Under the pieces are notes generated by a model, which searched no databases, was not told where the DNA came from, and saw only the letters and a program-made list of their open reading frames with translations. A program made the position numbers and the translations under genes. From contig CAWHEL010000004.1 in NCBI GenBank assembly GCA_963828555.1, positions 1,550,001-1,614,000 of the forward strand: DNA of 64,000 nt, given 5' to 3'. Each line of letters begins with the position of its first letter. Within the stretch, counting starts at the first letter, position 1. Shown here piece after piece: positions 1-8,724 of this stretch. Source of the stretch: JADJPO01 sp963828555. Lineage in GTDB: Bacteria > Actinomycetota > Actinomycetes > Actinomycetales > Kineosporiaceae.

Positions 1-85
1 CATGAAGGGTAAGAGCACCGTGACGTGGGCCGGAACCCCGCTTGCTGCAGAGGAGTCGAGGCGGAGGCGATGGGCCAGCGGGGGC

Positions 86-637
86 TCAGCGCAGAAGGTG
101 CGCACACGCCACGGTCAGGAAGACACAGGAGTCGGCGAAGGCCAGCTCAGCGCCGGTGCGTGCCCGGACGACGTATCGGTCCTCATAGCCGAGACTGCCG
201 ACGAAGCCGAGCCGCTCATACAGCCGCCGAGCCCCGTCGTTGGTGGGTTCGACGCCCAGCCCGATCCGGTCGAACCCCCGATCGACGGCCAGGCGCGCGA
301 GACGGCGGATCACCGCTGTGCCGATCCCCTTGCCCTGCACCGAGTCGACGACGTCCAGGCCGTTGATCTCAGGGACCCCCGGGAAACACGTCTGCACCGA
401 CTCGGCGGCGCACCCGGCCAGCTTCAGCTCGGCGCGCGCCACGACGGCGCCGTCCAGCCAACCCAGCACGAAGATGCTCTCCCCCGCGGCCTGTCGACGC
501 AGCCGATCCACCTGGCTGACCGAACCCGGCCAGACCACGAGAAGCTCGCCCACATCCACCTCGCGCGCCGGGCGGATGACCAGCCCGGCCAGGTCTGCAC
601 TCCGCGCGTCGTCCACCACAGACCGATTCAAGCGCAT
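86..637 (-). CDS. GNAT family N-acetyltransferase
   Basis: Probable acetyl-CoA dependent N-acetyltransferase of 183 aa. The acetyl-CoA loop is visible as VQGKGIGTAVIRRL near residues 107-120 (the Q/R-x-x-G-x-G/A signature), followed by a C-terminal part ending in NDGARRLYERLGF, typical of GNAT motif B. Substrate cannot be told. It is the last gene of a four-gene minus-strand run, starting 9 bp after the stop of the GXWXG/DUF4334 gene, so it is probably co-transcribed with the ArsR regulator at the head. The first 85 bp of the window, downstream of it, hold nothing I can assign. Confidence 0.85.
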   Translation of the reverse strand: MRLNRSVVDDARSADLAGLVIRPAREVDVGELLVVWPGSVSQVDRLRRQAAGESIFVLGWLDGAVVARAELKLAGCAAESVQTCFPGVPEINGLDVVDSVQGKGIGTAVIRRLARLAVDRGFDRIGLGVEPTNDGARRLYERLGFVGSLGYEDRYVVRARTGAELAFADSCVFLTVACAHLLR

Positions 638-646
638 GCGGTGCGG

Positions 647-1198
647 TCAGGCGCGCTGTTCTCGGCTGAGCACGAACAGGAAGGGATGGGCCGAGCCGCG
701 CAGGTCCATCGCGCCGAGCACCGTTGCAGCGTCGACCCGGCGGAAGGCGTCGTGGATCGGCAAGGCGTCGTAGCACATCGTCGCGGTGACGACGCCGCGG
801 TAGGAGGTCATCCGCAGCCTGGCGCGGGGCCGGCGCGTGGTCAGCAACCCCCGAACGGCACGGAACGCCGGCGCGGCGGCAGGCAGGTGCGCCAACGGGG
901 GGTGGCTCACGAGGAGACCCATCGGCACCCAGCGCGGGTCGATCGCGAACAGTCGCCCGCCACGAGCGGTGAAGAGGAGCGGGTGCGCGGCGTCCACGCT
1001 GTCGAAACGCTTTCCGTACCAGCCGAACCGCTCGAGCAGGCCGTCCAGCGGGTGCCCCGTGGGGAGCTCACGTCCGCGCCAGCTGCCGAGCATCTCCTCA
1101 CACGTCACCACCGGCAGTCCGTCGTAGTACTCCAGGGCCGCTGCACGGTCCGGCCGGAGGCGCAGACCCTCGAGGGCGCTCGCATCCCCACCGATCAC
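647..1198 (-). CDS. GXWXG / DUF4334 domain protein
   Basis: Small soluble protein of 183 aa. The N-terminal third carries the GXWXG motif (EEMLGSWRGRELPTG), and the C-terminal half matches the DUF4334 pattern (RGVVTATMCYDALPIHDAFR, then a conserved D-x-R and a terminal LSRE). The two domains occur together in this actinobacterial and fungal family of unknown biochemical role. The GTG start at 1198 overlaps the TGA of the upstream SRPBCC gene (GTGA), showing translational coupling. An in-frame extension further upstream would run through the SRPBCC gene and was not used. Confidence 0.85.
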   Translation of the reverse strand: MIGGDASALEGLRLRPDRAAALEYYDGLPVVTCEEMLGSWRGRELPTGHPLDGLLERFGWYGKRFDSVDAAHPLLFTARGGRLFAIDPRWVPMGLLVSHPPLAHLPAAAPAFRAVRGLLTTRRPRARLRMTSYRGVVTATMCYDALPIHDAFRRVDAATVLGAMDLRGSAHPFLFVLSREQRA

Positions 1199-1740
1199 GG
1201 CGACCCCTGCTCGCCGGAACCGTCCATGGCTCGGGCGTACACGGCTTCCGCACCTGAGACGTCGACGTCGACCAGCGGGGTCGACACCTTGCCGTCGTCG
1301 AGCAGTTCGCGCAGATTGGCCAGGCACAGGTGATAGCCGGCAGCTGTCCTGTAGGCGGCTTCGTGCTCGCCGTCCTCCAGCCAGGTGGTGAGTACGAGCA
1401 GGGTCCCCTCGCCGTCCGGCGCGAGGTCGAACCGAACGACGTCGCCGCCCCAGGTGAACTCGAGCACTGCGGGCGGGTCGTAGACCCGCAGCTGACCCGG
1501 CAGCACCGGTTCGGTGATGCCGTACTTCTCGACGTGTGCCGGCCAGAACACGAGCTCGATCGACGCGCGCGGCCGCCGCTCTCCGACGAGATCGCACGGG
1601 AACCACTGAGCCAGGTGCTCGGACTCGGTGATCGCCCGCCAGACCTTCTCTGGCGCATGCCGCAGCGTCCGCTCGAACCGCAGACCGAGCCGATCTCCCT
1701 CCCGCAGCACCGTTCCCAGCAGGTCTGTCTCCGACATCAT
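1195..1740 (-). CDS. SRPBCC (AHSA1-like) domain protein
   Basis: A protein of 181 aa with the START/Bet v1-like AHSA1 fold: HAPEKVWRAITESEHLAQWF near the N-terminus, a central GE.R beta-strand region and a C-terminal helix around GYHLCLANLRELLDDG. Such proteins bind hydrophobic ligands, and very often sit directly behind an ArsR repressor, as here. The ATG at 1740 overlaps the regulator stop (TGATGATG); a second ATG three bases on is equally possible. The ligand is unknown. Order of the operon is arsR, this gene, GXWXG gene, GNAT. Confidence 0.88.
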   Translation of the reverse strand: MMSETDLLGTVLREGDRLGLRFERTLRHAPEKVWRAITESEHLAQWFPCDLVGERRPRASIELVFWPAHVEKYGITEPVLPGQLRVYDPPAVLEFTWGGDVVRFDLAPDGEGTLLVLTTWLEDGEHEAAYRTAAGYHLCLANLRELLDDGKVSTPLVDVDVSGAEAVYARAMDGSGEQGSP

Positions 1741-2048
1741 CACTCCTCCATCGTGTCGAGGTGGTGCTCGAGAGCGTCGAGCCGATCGGCCCAGGCCTGC
1801 CGGAACGGCTCGAGCCAAGCGTCCACATCGCGCAGCGCATCCGGCCGGAGCCGGTACACGCGGCGTTGGGCGTCGGCCCGGACGTCGACCAGCCCCGCCG
1901 TCCTCAGGACCCGCAGGTGCTTGGACACACTCGGCTGAGCCAGCCCGACCACGGCGACCAGGTCACCGACCGGTCGAGGGCCGTGGCGCAGCTCCTCGAG
2001 CAGGTGGCGCCGATGTGGGTCCGCGAGGACCTCGAAGGTCGTGGTCAC
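1740..2048 (-). CDS. ArsR/SmtB family transcriptional regulator
   Basis: Winged-helix repressor of 102 aa. It has an N-terminal FEVLADPHRRHLLEELRHGPR segment, a recognition helix LAQPSVSKHLRVLRTAGLV and a wing with RRVYRLRP. I see no cysteine pair of the metal-sensing type, so it is more like the ArsR proteins that accompany AHSA1 genes than a metal sensor. A GTG at 2048 is chosen because GGAG lies about 10 bases upstream; the longer reading to 2168 would cross the intergenic repeat. It heads the operon and is probably autoregulated through the inverted repeat over its ribosome binding site. Confidence 0.88.
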   Translation of the reverse strand: MTTTFEVLADPHRRHLLEELRHGPRPVGDLVAVVGLAQPSVSKHLRVLRTAGLVDVRADAQRRVYRLRPDALRDVDAWLEPFRQAWADRLDALEHHLDTMEE

Positions 2049-2053
2049 GATGA

Positions 2054-2075
2054 AATATTCTCCTACAGGAATATT
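2054..2075 (-). promoter_or_regulatory. Candidate ArsR operator (inverted repeat)
   Basis: Perfect 7-bp inverted repeat AATATTC / GAATATT with an 8-bp spacer, AT-rich in very GC-rich surroundings. It ends 6 bp before the GTG of the ArsR gene and covers the GGAG ribosome binding site. Position and symmetry fit an autoregulatory operator; binding is inferred. Confidence 0.6.
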
Positions 2076-2110
2076 CTTGTCAAGGCATGAACTAGAAGGC
2101 GCACCCCACC

Positions 2111-2204
2111 CAACCCGGTCATGCTCCGCTGAGGTACATTCCGGGGGCGTTATGTGGTGATATGCCAACTTTCGGATCTACCCCTGCGGAGCATCAGCAG
2201 GTTG
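2111..2204. repeat. Family 1 intergenic inverted repeat, copy A
   Basis: Long imperfect inverted repeat between arsR and ddaH. The left arm contains GTCATGCTCCGC and GGTACAT, the right arm CTACCCCTGCGGAGCAT and GCAGGTTG. It ends 4 bp before the ddaH stop, so it may terminate ddaH transcription. It is the most diverged of four copies; the others are at 16710, 20884 and 36101. Its loop, about 36 nt, is longer than in the others. Confidence 0.75.
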
Positions 2205-2208
2205 GGGG

Positions 2209-3003
2209 TCAGGGGCGGGTGGGGATGAGGACAGAAAGGCAGGTGACGCAGCCTTCGAGTTTCTCGAACTCGGTGATGTCGACCACCACGGGGTCGAAGC
2301 CCAGGTCGTCCAGCCAGGCCACCGTCTGTGGCGCCGACGCCGCGATCAGCGCGGTCGATCCGCCCAGGGGCACCACGTGGGCGCCGGCCACCTCGGGCGG
2401 CACCCGCAGGCCGGGCAGCGGCGCGGCGTCGATCAGCGACGGCACGCCGAGCAACGACCCGTCGGGCAGCGCGGTCACCGCCGACTTCAGGTGCAGCACT
2501 TCGCGCAGTTCGACCACCACCACCGATCGCCCCAGCGGCGCGAGTAGCGCCCGAAGCTGGCGGACGCCGTCCCCGTTGGTGCGCCCGCCGCGGCCGACGT
2601 AGACGGTGTTGCCCACCTGCAGCACGTCGCCACCGTCCAGGGTGCCGGGCTCGCTGACCCGCGCCACCCGCAGCCCGAGTGCCGACACGGCAGCCTCGGT
2701 GCCCGCCACCTCGCCGCGCCGCTGGAGCGCGCCGGGGTGGGTCAGCACGGCCAGATCGTCGACCACCACCACCGTGTCCTCGATGAACACCGCATCCGGG
2801 TGGTCGTCCGCCGCCTCGACCTCCACCGTGCGCCAGCCGGCCGCCTGCAGCGCTGCGACATACCTCGCGTGTTGGGCCACGGCAAGCTCGACGTCGACCG
2901 GGCTGCGGTCGATGTGCGTGACCAGCCCCTCCGCGAGTAGCGGCCCCGGCGGGCGTACCAGCGCCACACCCCGACTCACCAGGGGGTGGACGACGCCGGT
3001 CAC
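2209..3003 (-). CDS. ddaH: Dimethylargininase (DDAH) / arginine deiminase-fold hydrolase
   Basis: Guanidino-group hydrolase of 264 aa, expected to convert N-omega-methylated arginines to citrulline and methylamines. Visible family landmarks are FIEDTVVVVDD, the GTLDGGDVLQVG turn, the catalytic His in LHLKSAVT and the nucleophilic Cys in EGCVTCLSV near the C-terminus. The size matches bacterial DDAH. The GTG start at 3003 overlaps the TGA of pyc (GTGA), so it is translationally coupled to pyruvate carboxylase, an association with no obvious metabolic reason. The 3' end abuts a family 1 repeat. Confidence 0.87.
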   Translation of the reverse strand: MTGVVHPLVSRGVALVRPPGPLLAEGLVTHIDRSPVDVELAVAQHARYVAALQAAGWRTVEVEAADDHPDAVFIEDTVVVVDDLAVLTHPGALQRRGEVAGTEAAVSALGLRVARVSEPGTLDGGDVLQVGNTVYVGRGGRTNGDGVRQLRALLAPLGRSVVVVELREVLHLKSAVTALPDGSLLGVPSLIDAAPLPGLRVPPEVAGAHVVPLGGSTALIAASAPQTVAWLDDLGFDPVVVDITEFEKLEGCVTCLSVLIPTRP

Positions 3004-6000
3004 AGCGCGATCACCAGGAGGAGGTCGCCACCCTCGACCTGCTGCACCGCCCCGAGCGCCAGCCGCTGCACGGTGCCGGCGATCGGCGCGGTGATCGAGG
3101 CCTCCATCTTCATCGCCTCGATGGTCGCCACCGGCTGCCCGGCGGCCACCTCGTCGCCCGCCGCCACCGACAGGGACACCACCCCGGCGAACGGCGCGGC
3201 GACGTGTCCGCGCTGGGCGGCGTCCGCCCGTTCGGCGGCCGCTACCTGCACGGTGATCGAGCGGTCGCGCACCCGCACCGGGCGCAGCTGGCCGTTCAGG
3301 GTGCACATCACCCGGCGAATGCCGCGTTCGTCGGCGTCGCCGATCGAGTCCAACGCGGCGATGATCCGCCGTCCTCGCTCGAGCTCGATCACGTGCTCCT
3401 CGCCCGGTCGCAGACCGAAGAGGTAGTCGACGGTGTCGAGCACCGAGACGTCGCCATAGGTCTCCCGCACCTGCTGCAGGTCACGCGTCGGGCCGGGGAA
3501 CAGCAGGCGGTTCAAGGCGTCTCGCCGCACGGCCGAGTCACCGCCGAGCGTCGTGCGGTCGTCCTCGGTCAGCGCAACCGCCGGACGGGACGGCGCACGG
3601 CCCTCCAGCGCACGGCTGCGGAACGGCTCCGGCCAGCCGCCGGGCGGGTCACCCAGCTCGCCGCGCAGGAACCCGATCACCGAGTCGGGGATGTCGTAGC
3701 TCTGCGGGTTCTCGGCGAACTCGCCCGGGTCGACCCCGGCCGCCACCAGGTGCAGGGCCAGGTCGCCGACCACCTTCGAGGACGGCGTCACCTTGACCAG
3801 GCGGCCCAGCATCCGGTCGGCCGCGGCGTACATCGCCTCGACCTGCTCGAACTTCTCCCCCACCCCGAGCGCGATCGCCTGCTGGCGCAGGTTGGACAGC
3901 TGCCCGCCGGGGATCTCGTGGTCGTAGACCCGACCGGTCGGCGCCGGCAGCCCGGATTCGAACGGCGCGTAGAGGCGGCGCACCACCTCCCAGTACGGCT
4001 CCAGGTCCTGAACGGCGCGCAGGTCGAGCCCGGTGTCCCGCTCAGTGTGGGCGAGCGCGGCGACCAGGGCCGACATTGGCGGCTGGCTGGTGGTGCCTGC
4101 CATCGCGGCGCTGGCCACGTCGACCGCGTCCACGCCGGCCTCGACCGCGGCCAGCAGGGTGGCGAGTTGCCCGCCCGCAGTGTCGTGGGTGTGCAGGTGC
4201 ACCGGCAGGTCGAACCGCTCGCGCAGTGCGCGGACCAGCCGGATGGCCGCCGTCGGGCGGAGCAGCCCGGCCATGTCCTTGATCGCCAGCACGTGCGCGC
4301 CGGCGTCCACGATCTTTTCGGCCAGGTGCAGGTAGTAGTCCAGGGTGTAGAGGTTCTCGGCCGGGTCGGCGAGGTTGCCGGTGTAGCAGAGCGCGACCTC
4401 GGCCACGGATGAGGTCCGATCGCGCACCGCGGCGATGGCCGGGCGCATCTGCTCGACGTCGTTCAGCGCGTCGAAGATCCGGAAGATGTCGATGCCGGTC
4501 GAGGCGGCCTCCTCGACGAAGGCGTCGGTCACCTCGCTCGGGTAGGGCGTGTAACCCACCGTGTTCCGCCCGCGCAGCAGCATCTGCAGGCACAGGTCGG
4601 GCATCGCCTCGCGCAGCGCGGCCAGCCGGTCCCAGGGGTCCTCGCCGAGGAAGCGCAGCGCCACGTCGTAGGTGGCCCCGCCCCAGCATTCCACGCTGAG
4701 CAGCTGCGGCGTGGCCAGGCCCACGTGCGGCGCCACCGCGACCAGGTCGCGGGTACGCAGCCGGGTGGCCAGCAGCGACTGGTGCGCATCACGCATGGTC
4801 GTGTCGGTCACCGCCACCGGGCCGTGCGCGCGCAGCCGGGCGGCGAACTGCTCCGGGCCGGAGGCACACAGTGCCGCGCGCCACGCAGTCCCCCCGGTGC
4901 CGACCCCCGGGCCCGGCGTCACGCCGTCCAGCGCGGGTAGCTTGGCGGACGGCGGCACGGTGACCTTCGCCGTCCCGTACGGCCGGTTGACGGTGACGTC
5001 GGCCAGCCAGGTGAGCAGCTTGGTGGCCCGGTCGCCGCCGGGGCGCACCCGCAGCAGGTGCGGCCGCTCGTCGATGAAGGAGGTGGCCACCCCTCCGGCC
5101 TGGAACGCGGGCTCGGCCAGCACGGCCTGCAGGAACGGGATGTTCGTACTCACGCCGCGGACCCGGAACTCGGCCAGCGCCCGTTGCGCCCGGCGCACGG
5201 CGGTAGGGAAGTCGTGGCCGCGGCAGGTCAGTTTGACCAGCAGCGAGTCGAAGTGCGGACTGATCGAGGCGCCCGCGTGCACGGTGCCGCCGTCCAGCCG
5301 CACCCCCGACCCGCCGGGCGAACGGTAGGTGTTGACCATGCCGGTGTCGGGCCGGAAGCCGTTGGCCGGGTCCTCGGTGGTGATCCGGCACTGCAGGGCG
5401 GCGCCGTGCACGGCGATCCGGTCCTGGACCAGCCCGAGGTCGGCCAGGGTCTCCCCCGCTGCGATCCGCATCTGGGCCTGCACCAGGTCGACGTCGGTGA
5501 CCTCCTCGGTGACCGTGTGCTCGACCTGGATCCGCGGGTTCATCTCGATGAACACGTGCCGGCCGGCGTTGTCCCCAGCGGTGTCCACCAGGAACTCGAC
5601 CGTGCCGGCGTTGACGTAGCCGACCTCCCGGGCGAAGGCGATGGCGTCCTGGCAGAGCCGGTCGCGCAGCGCCGGGTCGAGGTTGGGCGCCGGGGCGATC
5701 TCGACCACCTTCTGGTGACGGCGCTGCACCGAGCAGTCCCGCTCGTACAGGTGCACCACGTCACCACCGGCGTCAGCGAGCACCTGCACCTCGATGTGCC
5801 GCGGCCGGATCACCGCCTGCTCGAGGAACATGGTCGAGTCGCCGAAGGCGCCCTCGGCCTCCCGCATCGCGATCGAGAGGGCGTCGGGCAGATCGCCCCG
5901 GGTCTCCACCCGACGCATGCCCCGTCCGCCACCGCCGGCGACCGCCTTGGCGAAGATCGGGAACCCGACCCCCTCGGCTGAGGCGATCAGCTCGTCGACG

Positions 6001-6419
6001 TCGCGCGAGGGAGCACTGGAGGCCAGCACAGGCACCCCGGCGGCCCGGGCGGCAGCCACGGCGCGCACCTTGTTGCCGGTCATGGTCAGCACGTCGGCGC
6101 CGGGGCCGACGAACGCGATCCCGGCCTCGGCGCAGGCGGCGGCCAGGTCGGGGTTCTCCGACAGGAAGCCGTACCCCGGATAGACCGCGTCGGCGCCCGA
6201 TTCGCGGGCCACCCGGATGATCTCCTCCACGTCGAGGTAGGCCCGGACCGGGTGCCCCCGCTCGCCGATCAGATAGGACTCCTCCGCCTTGATCCGGTGG
6301 ACGGCGTTGCGGTCCTCCCAGGGGAAGACGGCGACAGTTCGGGCGCCGAGCTCATAGGCGGCGCGGAAGGCACGGACGGCGATCTCGCCGCGGTTGGCCA
6401 CCAGGATCGTCGAGAACAC
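3000..6419 (-). CDS. pyc: Pyruvate carboxylase
   Basis: Single-chain biotin enzyme of 1139 aa making oxaloacetate from pyruvate and bicarbonate (anaplerosis). Order of domains: biotin carboxylase from residue 1 (ILVANRGEIAVRAFRAAYELG, the GGGGRGMRRV ATP loop, EMNPRIQVEHTVTEEVTDVD), carboxyltransferase in the middle (DTTMRDAHQSLLATRLR, HTHDTAGG), then a C-terminal biotinyl domain with EAMKMEAS (biotinylated Lys about residue 1104). Length is normal for the family. The GTG start is chosen because homologues begin at this VFSTILVANRG segment; a -10-like TACCGT lies 6 bp upstream, so the message may be leaderless. ddaH follows with overlapping stop/start. Confidence 0.97.
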   Translation of the reverse strand: MFSTILVANRGEIAVRAFRAAYELGARTVAVFPWEDRNAVHRIKAEESYLIGERGHPVRAYLDVEEIIRVARESGADAVYPGYGFLSENPDLAAACAEAGIAFVGPGADVLTMTGNKVRAVAAARAAGVPVLASSAPSRDVDELIASAEGVGFPIFAKAVAGGGGRGMRRVETRGDLPDALSIAMREAEGAFGDSTMFLEQAVIRPRHIEVQVLADAGGDVVHLYERDCSVQRRHQKVVEIAPAPNLDPALRDRLCQDAIAFAREVGYVNAGTVEFLVDTAGDNAGRHVFIEMNPRIQVEHTVTEEVTDVDLVQAQMRIAAGETLADLGLVQDRIAVHGAALQCRITTEDPANGFRPDTGMVNTYRSPGGSGVRLDGGTVHAGASISPHFDSLLVKLTCRGHDFPTAVRRAQRALAEFRVRGVSTNIPFLQAVLAEPAFQAGGVATSFIDERPHLLRVRPGGDRATKLLTWLADVTVNRPYGTAKVTVPPSAKLPALDGVTPGPGVGTGGTAWRAALCASGPEQFAARLRAHGPVAVTDTTMRDAHQSLLATRLRTRDLVAVAPHVGLATPQLLSVECWGGATYDVALRFLGEDPWDRLAALREAMPDLCLQMLLRGRNTVGYTPYPSEVTDAFVEEAASTGIDIFRIFDALNDVEQMRPAIAAVRDRTSSVAEVALCYTGNLADPAENLYTLDYYLHLAEKIVDAGAHVLAIKDMAGLLRPTAAIRLVRALRERFDLPVHLHTHDTAGGQLATLLAAVEAGVDAVDVASAAMAGTTSQPPMSALVAALAHTERDTGLDLRAVQDLEPYWEVVRRLYAPFESGLPAPTGRVYDHEIPGGQLSNLRQQAIALGVGEKFEQVEAMYAAADRMLGRLVKVTPSSKVVGDLALHLVAAGVDPGEFAENPQSYDIPDSVIGFLRGELGDPPGGWPEPFRSRALEGRAPSRPAVALTEDDRTTLGGDSAVRRDALNRLLFPGPTRDLQQVRETYGDVSVLDTVDYLFGLRPGEEHVIELERGRRIIAALDSIGDADERGIRRVMCTLNGQLRPVRVRDRSITVQVAAAERADAAQRGHVAAPFAGVVSLSVAAGDEVAAGQPVATIEAMKMEASITAPIAGTVQRLALGAVQQVEGGDLLLVIAL

Positions 6420-6425
6420 CCTCCT

Positions 6426-6431
6426 ACGGTA
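6426..6431 (-). promoter_or_regulatory. -10 box of pyc (leaderless type)
   Basis: TACCGT on the minus strand, separated from the pyc GTG by 6 bp (AGGAGG, which touches the start codon and is too close to act as a normal ribosome binding site). The same -10 to start geometry recurs at P450, sbcD, the ParA-like gene, DUF151, the 45030 SRPBCC gene, the MGH1-like glycosidase and the esterase. Confidence 0.5.
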
Positions 6432-6493
6432 TCGGGGAAGTGGGACCTGGGTCCTGACCTGTCCGCACCGTGGGCGGGGCTGTGTGGCGCCCC

Positions 6494-7123
6494 TCAGAGC
6501 TCCCGGCGGTGGCGCAGCGCGAGCCGCTGGGACTGGAACACCAGTCCCACCAGGTGTTCGGCGTCCACCGGGGCGATGTCCAGGAACCGGACCCGGGCCG
6601 CGAGCGGCTGGGCGGCGACCACGGCCACCACGACCGGCACCACCACCCCGGCCGGCATCTGCAGTTCGAGGTAGAGCCGCGCGCCCGGCGCCAGCGGGGG
6701 AGCCTCGCCCCAGCGGACGGCCAGTCCTCCCCCACTCATACTCACCGTGCGACCCTGCATCTGCTCGTCGAGGTCCTCCTCCGGCGCCGCCGAACCGCCC
6801 AGTGGACCGGCGCTCAGCACGGCGCCCCGCACCGGCAGGTCGACCGGGGCGCGGGTGTGCGCGCGGCGCTGCACCAGGTGCTCGGGCGCTGCGTCGATGG
6901 CGCACAGGAACAGCCCGTGCCGCTGGACGACGAGCTCCGCCTCCACCTCCACCAGCCCGAGCGGGCCGGGCACCTCGAGCCGCCCTCGGCCGGCACCGTG
7001 CACGTCGGCGAGCACCGGCAACGTCCAGTCCCCGGCGAGGTCCGCCCCGGCCAGGGCGCGGGCAGAGACGGCGCGGCGTGGCGAGCGCAGCACCAGCCGA
7101 TCACCTGCCTGCACCGTGACCAT
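6494..7123 (-). CDS. PilZ domain protein (YcgR-like)
   Basis: Putative cyclic-di-GMP receptor of 209 aa. The N-terminal ~95 residues resemble the flagellar-brake/YcgR-N beta barrel. A PilZ domain follows, with the arginine motif HLVQRRAHTRAPVDLPV and the second-half motif TVSMSGGGLAVRW (D/N-x-S-x-x-G type, here with Met-Ser-Gly). The aspartate or asparagine expected before the serine is replaced by V-S-M, so ligand binding should be tested. ATG 7123 is preferred over a longer in-frame start at 7186. The nearest neighbour is pyc, 74 bp downstream in the same direction; no flagellar or cellulose gene is nearby. Confidence 0.8.
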   Translation of the reverse strand: MVTVQAGDRLVLRSPRRAVSARALAGADLAGDWTLPVLADVHGAGRGRLEVPGPLGLVEVEAELVVQRHGLFLCAIDAAPEHLVQRRAHTRAPVDLPVRGAVLSAGPLGGSAAPEEDLDEQMQGRTVSMSGGGLAVRWGEAPPLAPGARLYLELQMPAGVVVPVVVAVVAAQPLAARVRFLDIAPVDAEHLVGLVFQSQRLALRHRREL

Positions 7124-7454
7124 GCCTAGGCTCCCGCCGTCGTCCGCGTGGTCGCAGGCCCTCCCCCGGTCGCCCGCCCAGCTCACCCCTGTCGAACACC
7201 CCGTCGGCCGTCCGTTCGGCGAGTGAAGAGGTTCGCCCGAAACGACCCGATGTGCGCAATGTCATGGCCTGATGTCATGAATGCACTACGGAATGTCGTG
7301 AAGTCCTATGCCTGAGTGTGACTGAAACTTCACACTCTGGTCATGGGCGGAAGCAGTCTCGAACCGAGCGGTGCTGAGCGCTTCGTCGGCCCGCAGGAGT
7401 TGTTCTTCTCCACCACCGACCGGCGCGGAGTGATCAAGACCGCTCCGCGGTCGG
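7124..7454. other. 331-bp gene-free interval with repeats
   Basis: No coding sequence is convincing here. It holds a perfect 8-bp inverted repeat (GAGTGTGA at 7314-7321 and TCACACTC at 7330-7337, 8-nt spacer) and three near-direct copies of an ATGTCATG-like word at about 7259, 7272 and 7292. The interval lies 3' of the P450 gene and 5' of the PilZ gene, so it should contain the PilZ promoter and the P450 terminator. Confidence 0.5.
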
Positions 7455-8717
7455 CTACTCCCGGGTCTGAGCCGGCGCCGCCCCGCCACCGTCGGCGACG
7501 TCCAGGGCGTGCAGCCCGCGGATCACGAACTCCTGGCGCCGCAGCGGTTCGGCCGCAAGGACCACCCCGGGCAGCCGGCGGCGCAGCGCCTGCAGCATCG
7601 CCTGCACCTCGACCCGGGCCAGCGGGGCGCCCAGGCAGAAGTGGATGCCGGCGCCGAACCCCAGGTGTGGGTTCGGCGTCCGAGTGACGTCGAAGGAGTC
7701 CGGGGCGGCGAACACCGCCGGATCGCGGTGGGCGGCCCCGAGCAGCGCGGCGATCTTCGCCCCGGCCGGGATCGGTTGCCCGGCCACCTCGACGTCGCGG
7801 GTCGCCGTCCGCTCGAACAGCTGCAGCGAGGAGTCGTAGCGCACCATCTCCTCGACGGCGCCTGGCACCACCTGCGGATCGCTCACCACAGCGGCCCACT
7901 GCGCCGGGTGGCGCAGCAGGGCCAGCATGCCGTTGCCGATCACGTTCACCGTCGCCTCGTGCCCGGCCATCAGCAGCAGCACGCAGGTGCCGACCACCTC
8001 GTCCTCGTTGAGCCGGCGCGCCGCGCCGTCCGCGCGCTCGTCGGTGCTGTCGTCCGTGGCCGCGACCAGGTCGCTGACCAGGTCATTCTCCCGGGGCGCC
8101 CGGCGGCGCTCGGCGACCAGGTCGCGCAGGTAGGCGACGAAGGCCGCCGACGCCTCCTCGGCCGCCTGTTGGGAGGGGGCGTCGAGGTCGTACTCGTACA
8201 TCTTCACGATCGCGTTCGACCACGGCCGCAGCAGGCGGCGGTCGGACTGCGGCACCCCGAGCAGTTCGGCGATCACCTCCACCGGCAGCGGCTCGGCGAC
8301 CGCAGCCAACAGATCGACACTCGTCTCGCCGTCCACCAGCTGGGCGGTCAGATCGGCGACCAACCGGTCGGCGAGGTCACCGATCCAGGGCCGCATCCGC
8401 TCCACATGGCCGCGTCCGAAGGCGCCGGCGACCAGGCGCCGCAACCGGGTGTGGGTCGGCGGCTCGCTTTCCAAGATCGAGTTCTGGTGCAGCAGGTTGA
8501 ACGCCGGGAACGCCTCGGCCGGCTCCCGGTCCCGCCAGATCCGGCCCAGGCCACGGTCGCGCAGAACGGCATCGCAGGCGGCGTGGCCGACCGCGATGTA
8601 CAGGCCCAGACCGGGGTGCCAGTGCACCGGACCCTCGTGGCGCAGCACCGCGAACGTCGGGTAGGGATCGGCGAGGAAACCGGGATCGGCCGGGTCGAAG
8701 GGCGCAACAGTGCTCAC
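7455..8717 (-). CDS. Cytochrome P450
   Basis: Soluble bacterial haem-thiolate monooxygenase of 420 aa. Landmarks: the I-helix oxygen-binding segment LLLMAGHEATVN, the K-helix E-x-x-R in EEMVRY, and the haem loop FGAGIHFCLGAPLAR with the cysteine ligand, about 60 residues from the C-terminus. The substrate is unknown. The GTG at 8717 gives the usual N-terminus (PFDPADPGFLADPYPTFAVLR). The start faces the divergent F420/FMN enzyme across only 19 bp, and a TATCTT box lies 7 bp upstream of the GTG, implying a leaderless transcript. No ferredoxin or reductase is adjacent. Confidence 0.96.
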   Translation of the reverse strand: MSTVAPFDPADPGFLADPYPTFAVLRHEGPVHWHPGLGLYIAVGHAACDAVLRDRGLGRIWRDREPAEAFPAFNLLHQNSILESEPPTHTRLRRLVAGAFGRGHVERMRPWIGDLADRLVADLTAQLVDGETSVDLLAAVAEPLPVEVIAELLGVPQSDRRLLRPWSNAIVKMYEYDLDAPSQQAAEEASAAFVAYLRDLVAERRRAPRENDLVSDLVAATDDSTDERADGAARRLNEDEVVGTCVLLLMAGHEATVNVIGNGMLALLRHPAQWAAVVSDPQVVPGAVEEMVRYDSSLQLFERTATRDVEVAGQPIPAGAKIAALLGAAHRDPAVFAAPDSFDVTRTPNPHLGFGAGIHFCLGAPLARVEVQAMLQALRRRLPGVVLAAEPLRRQEFVIRGLHALDVADGGGAAPAQTRE

Positions 8718-8724
8718 GCAGGGA

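Noticed and set aside
2..1333. Long plus-strand open frame opposite the ArsR operon
   Set aside because: Composition is that of a reverse-strand shadow; the minus-strand genes have clear domains and coupled starts and stops.
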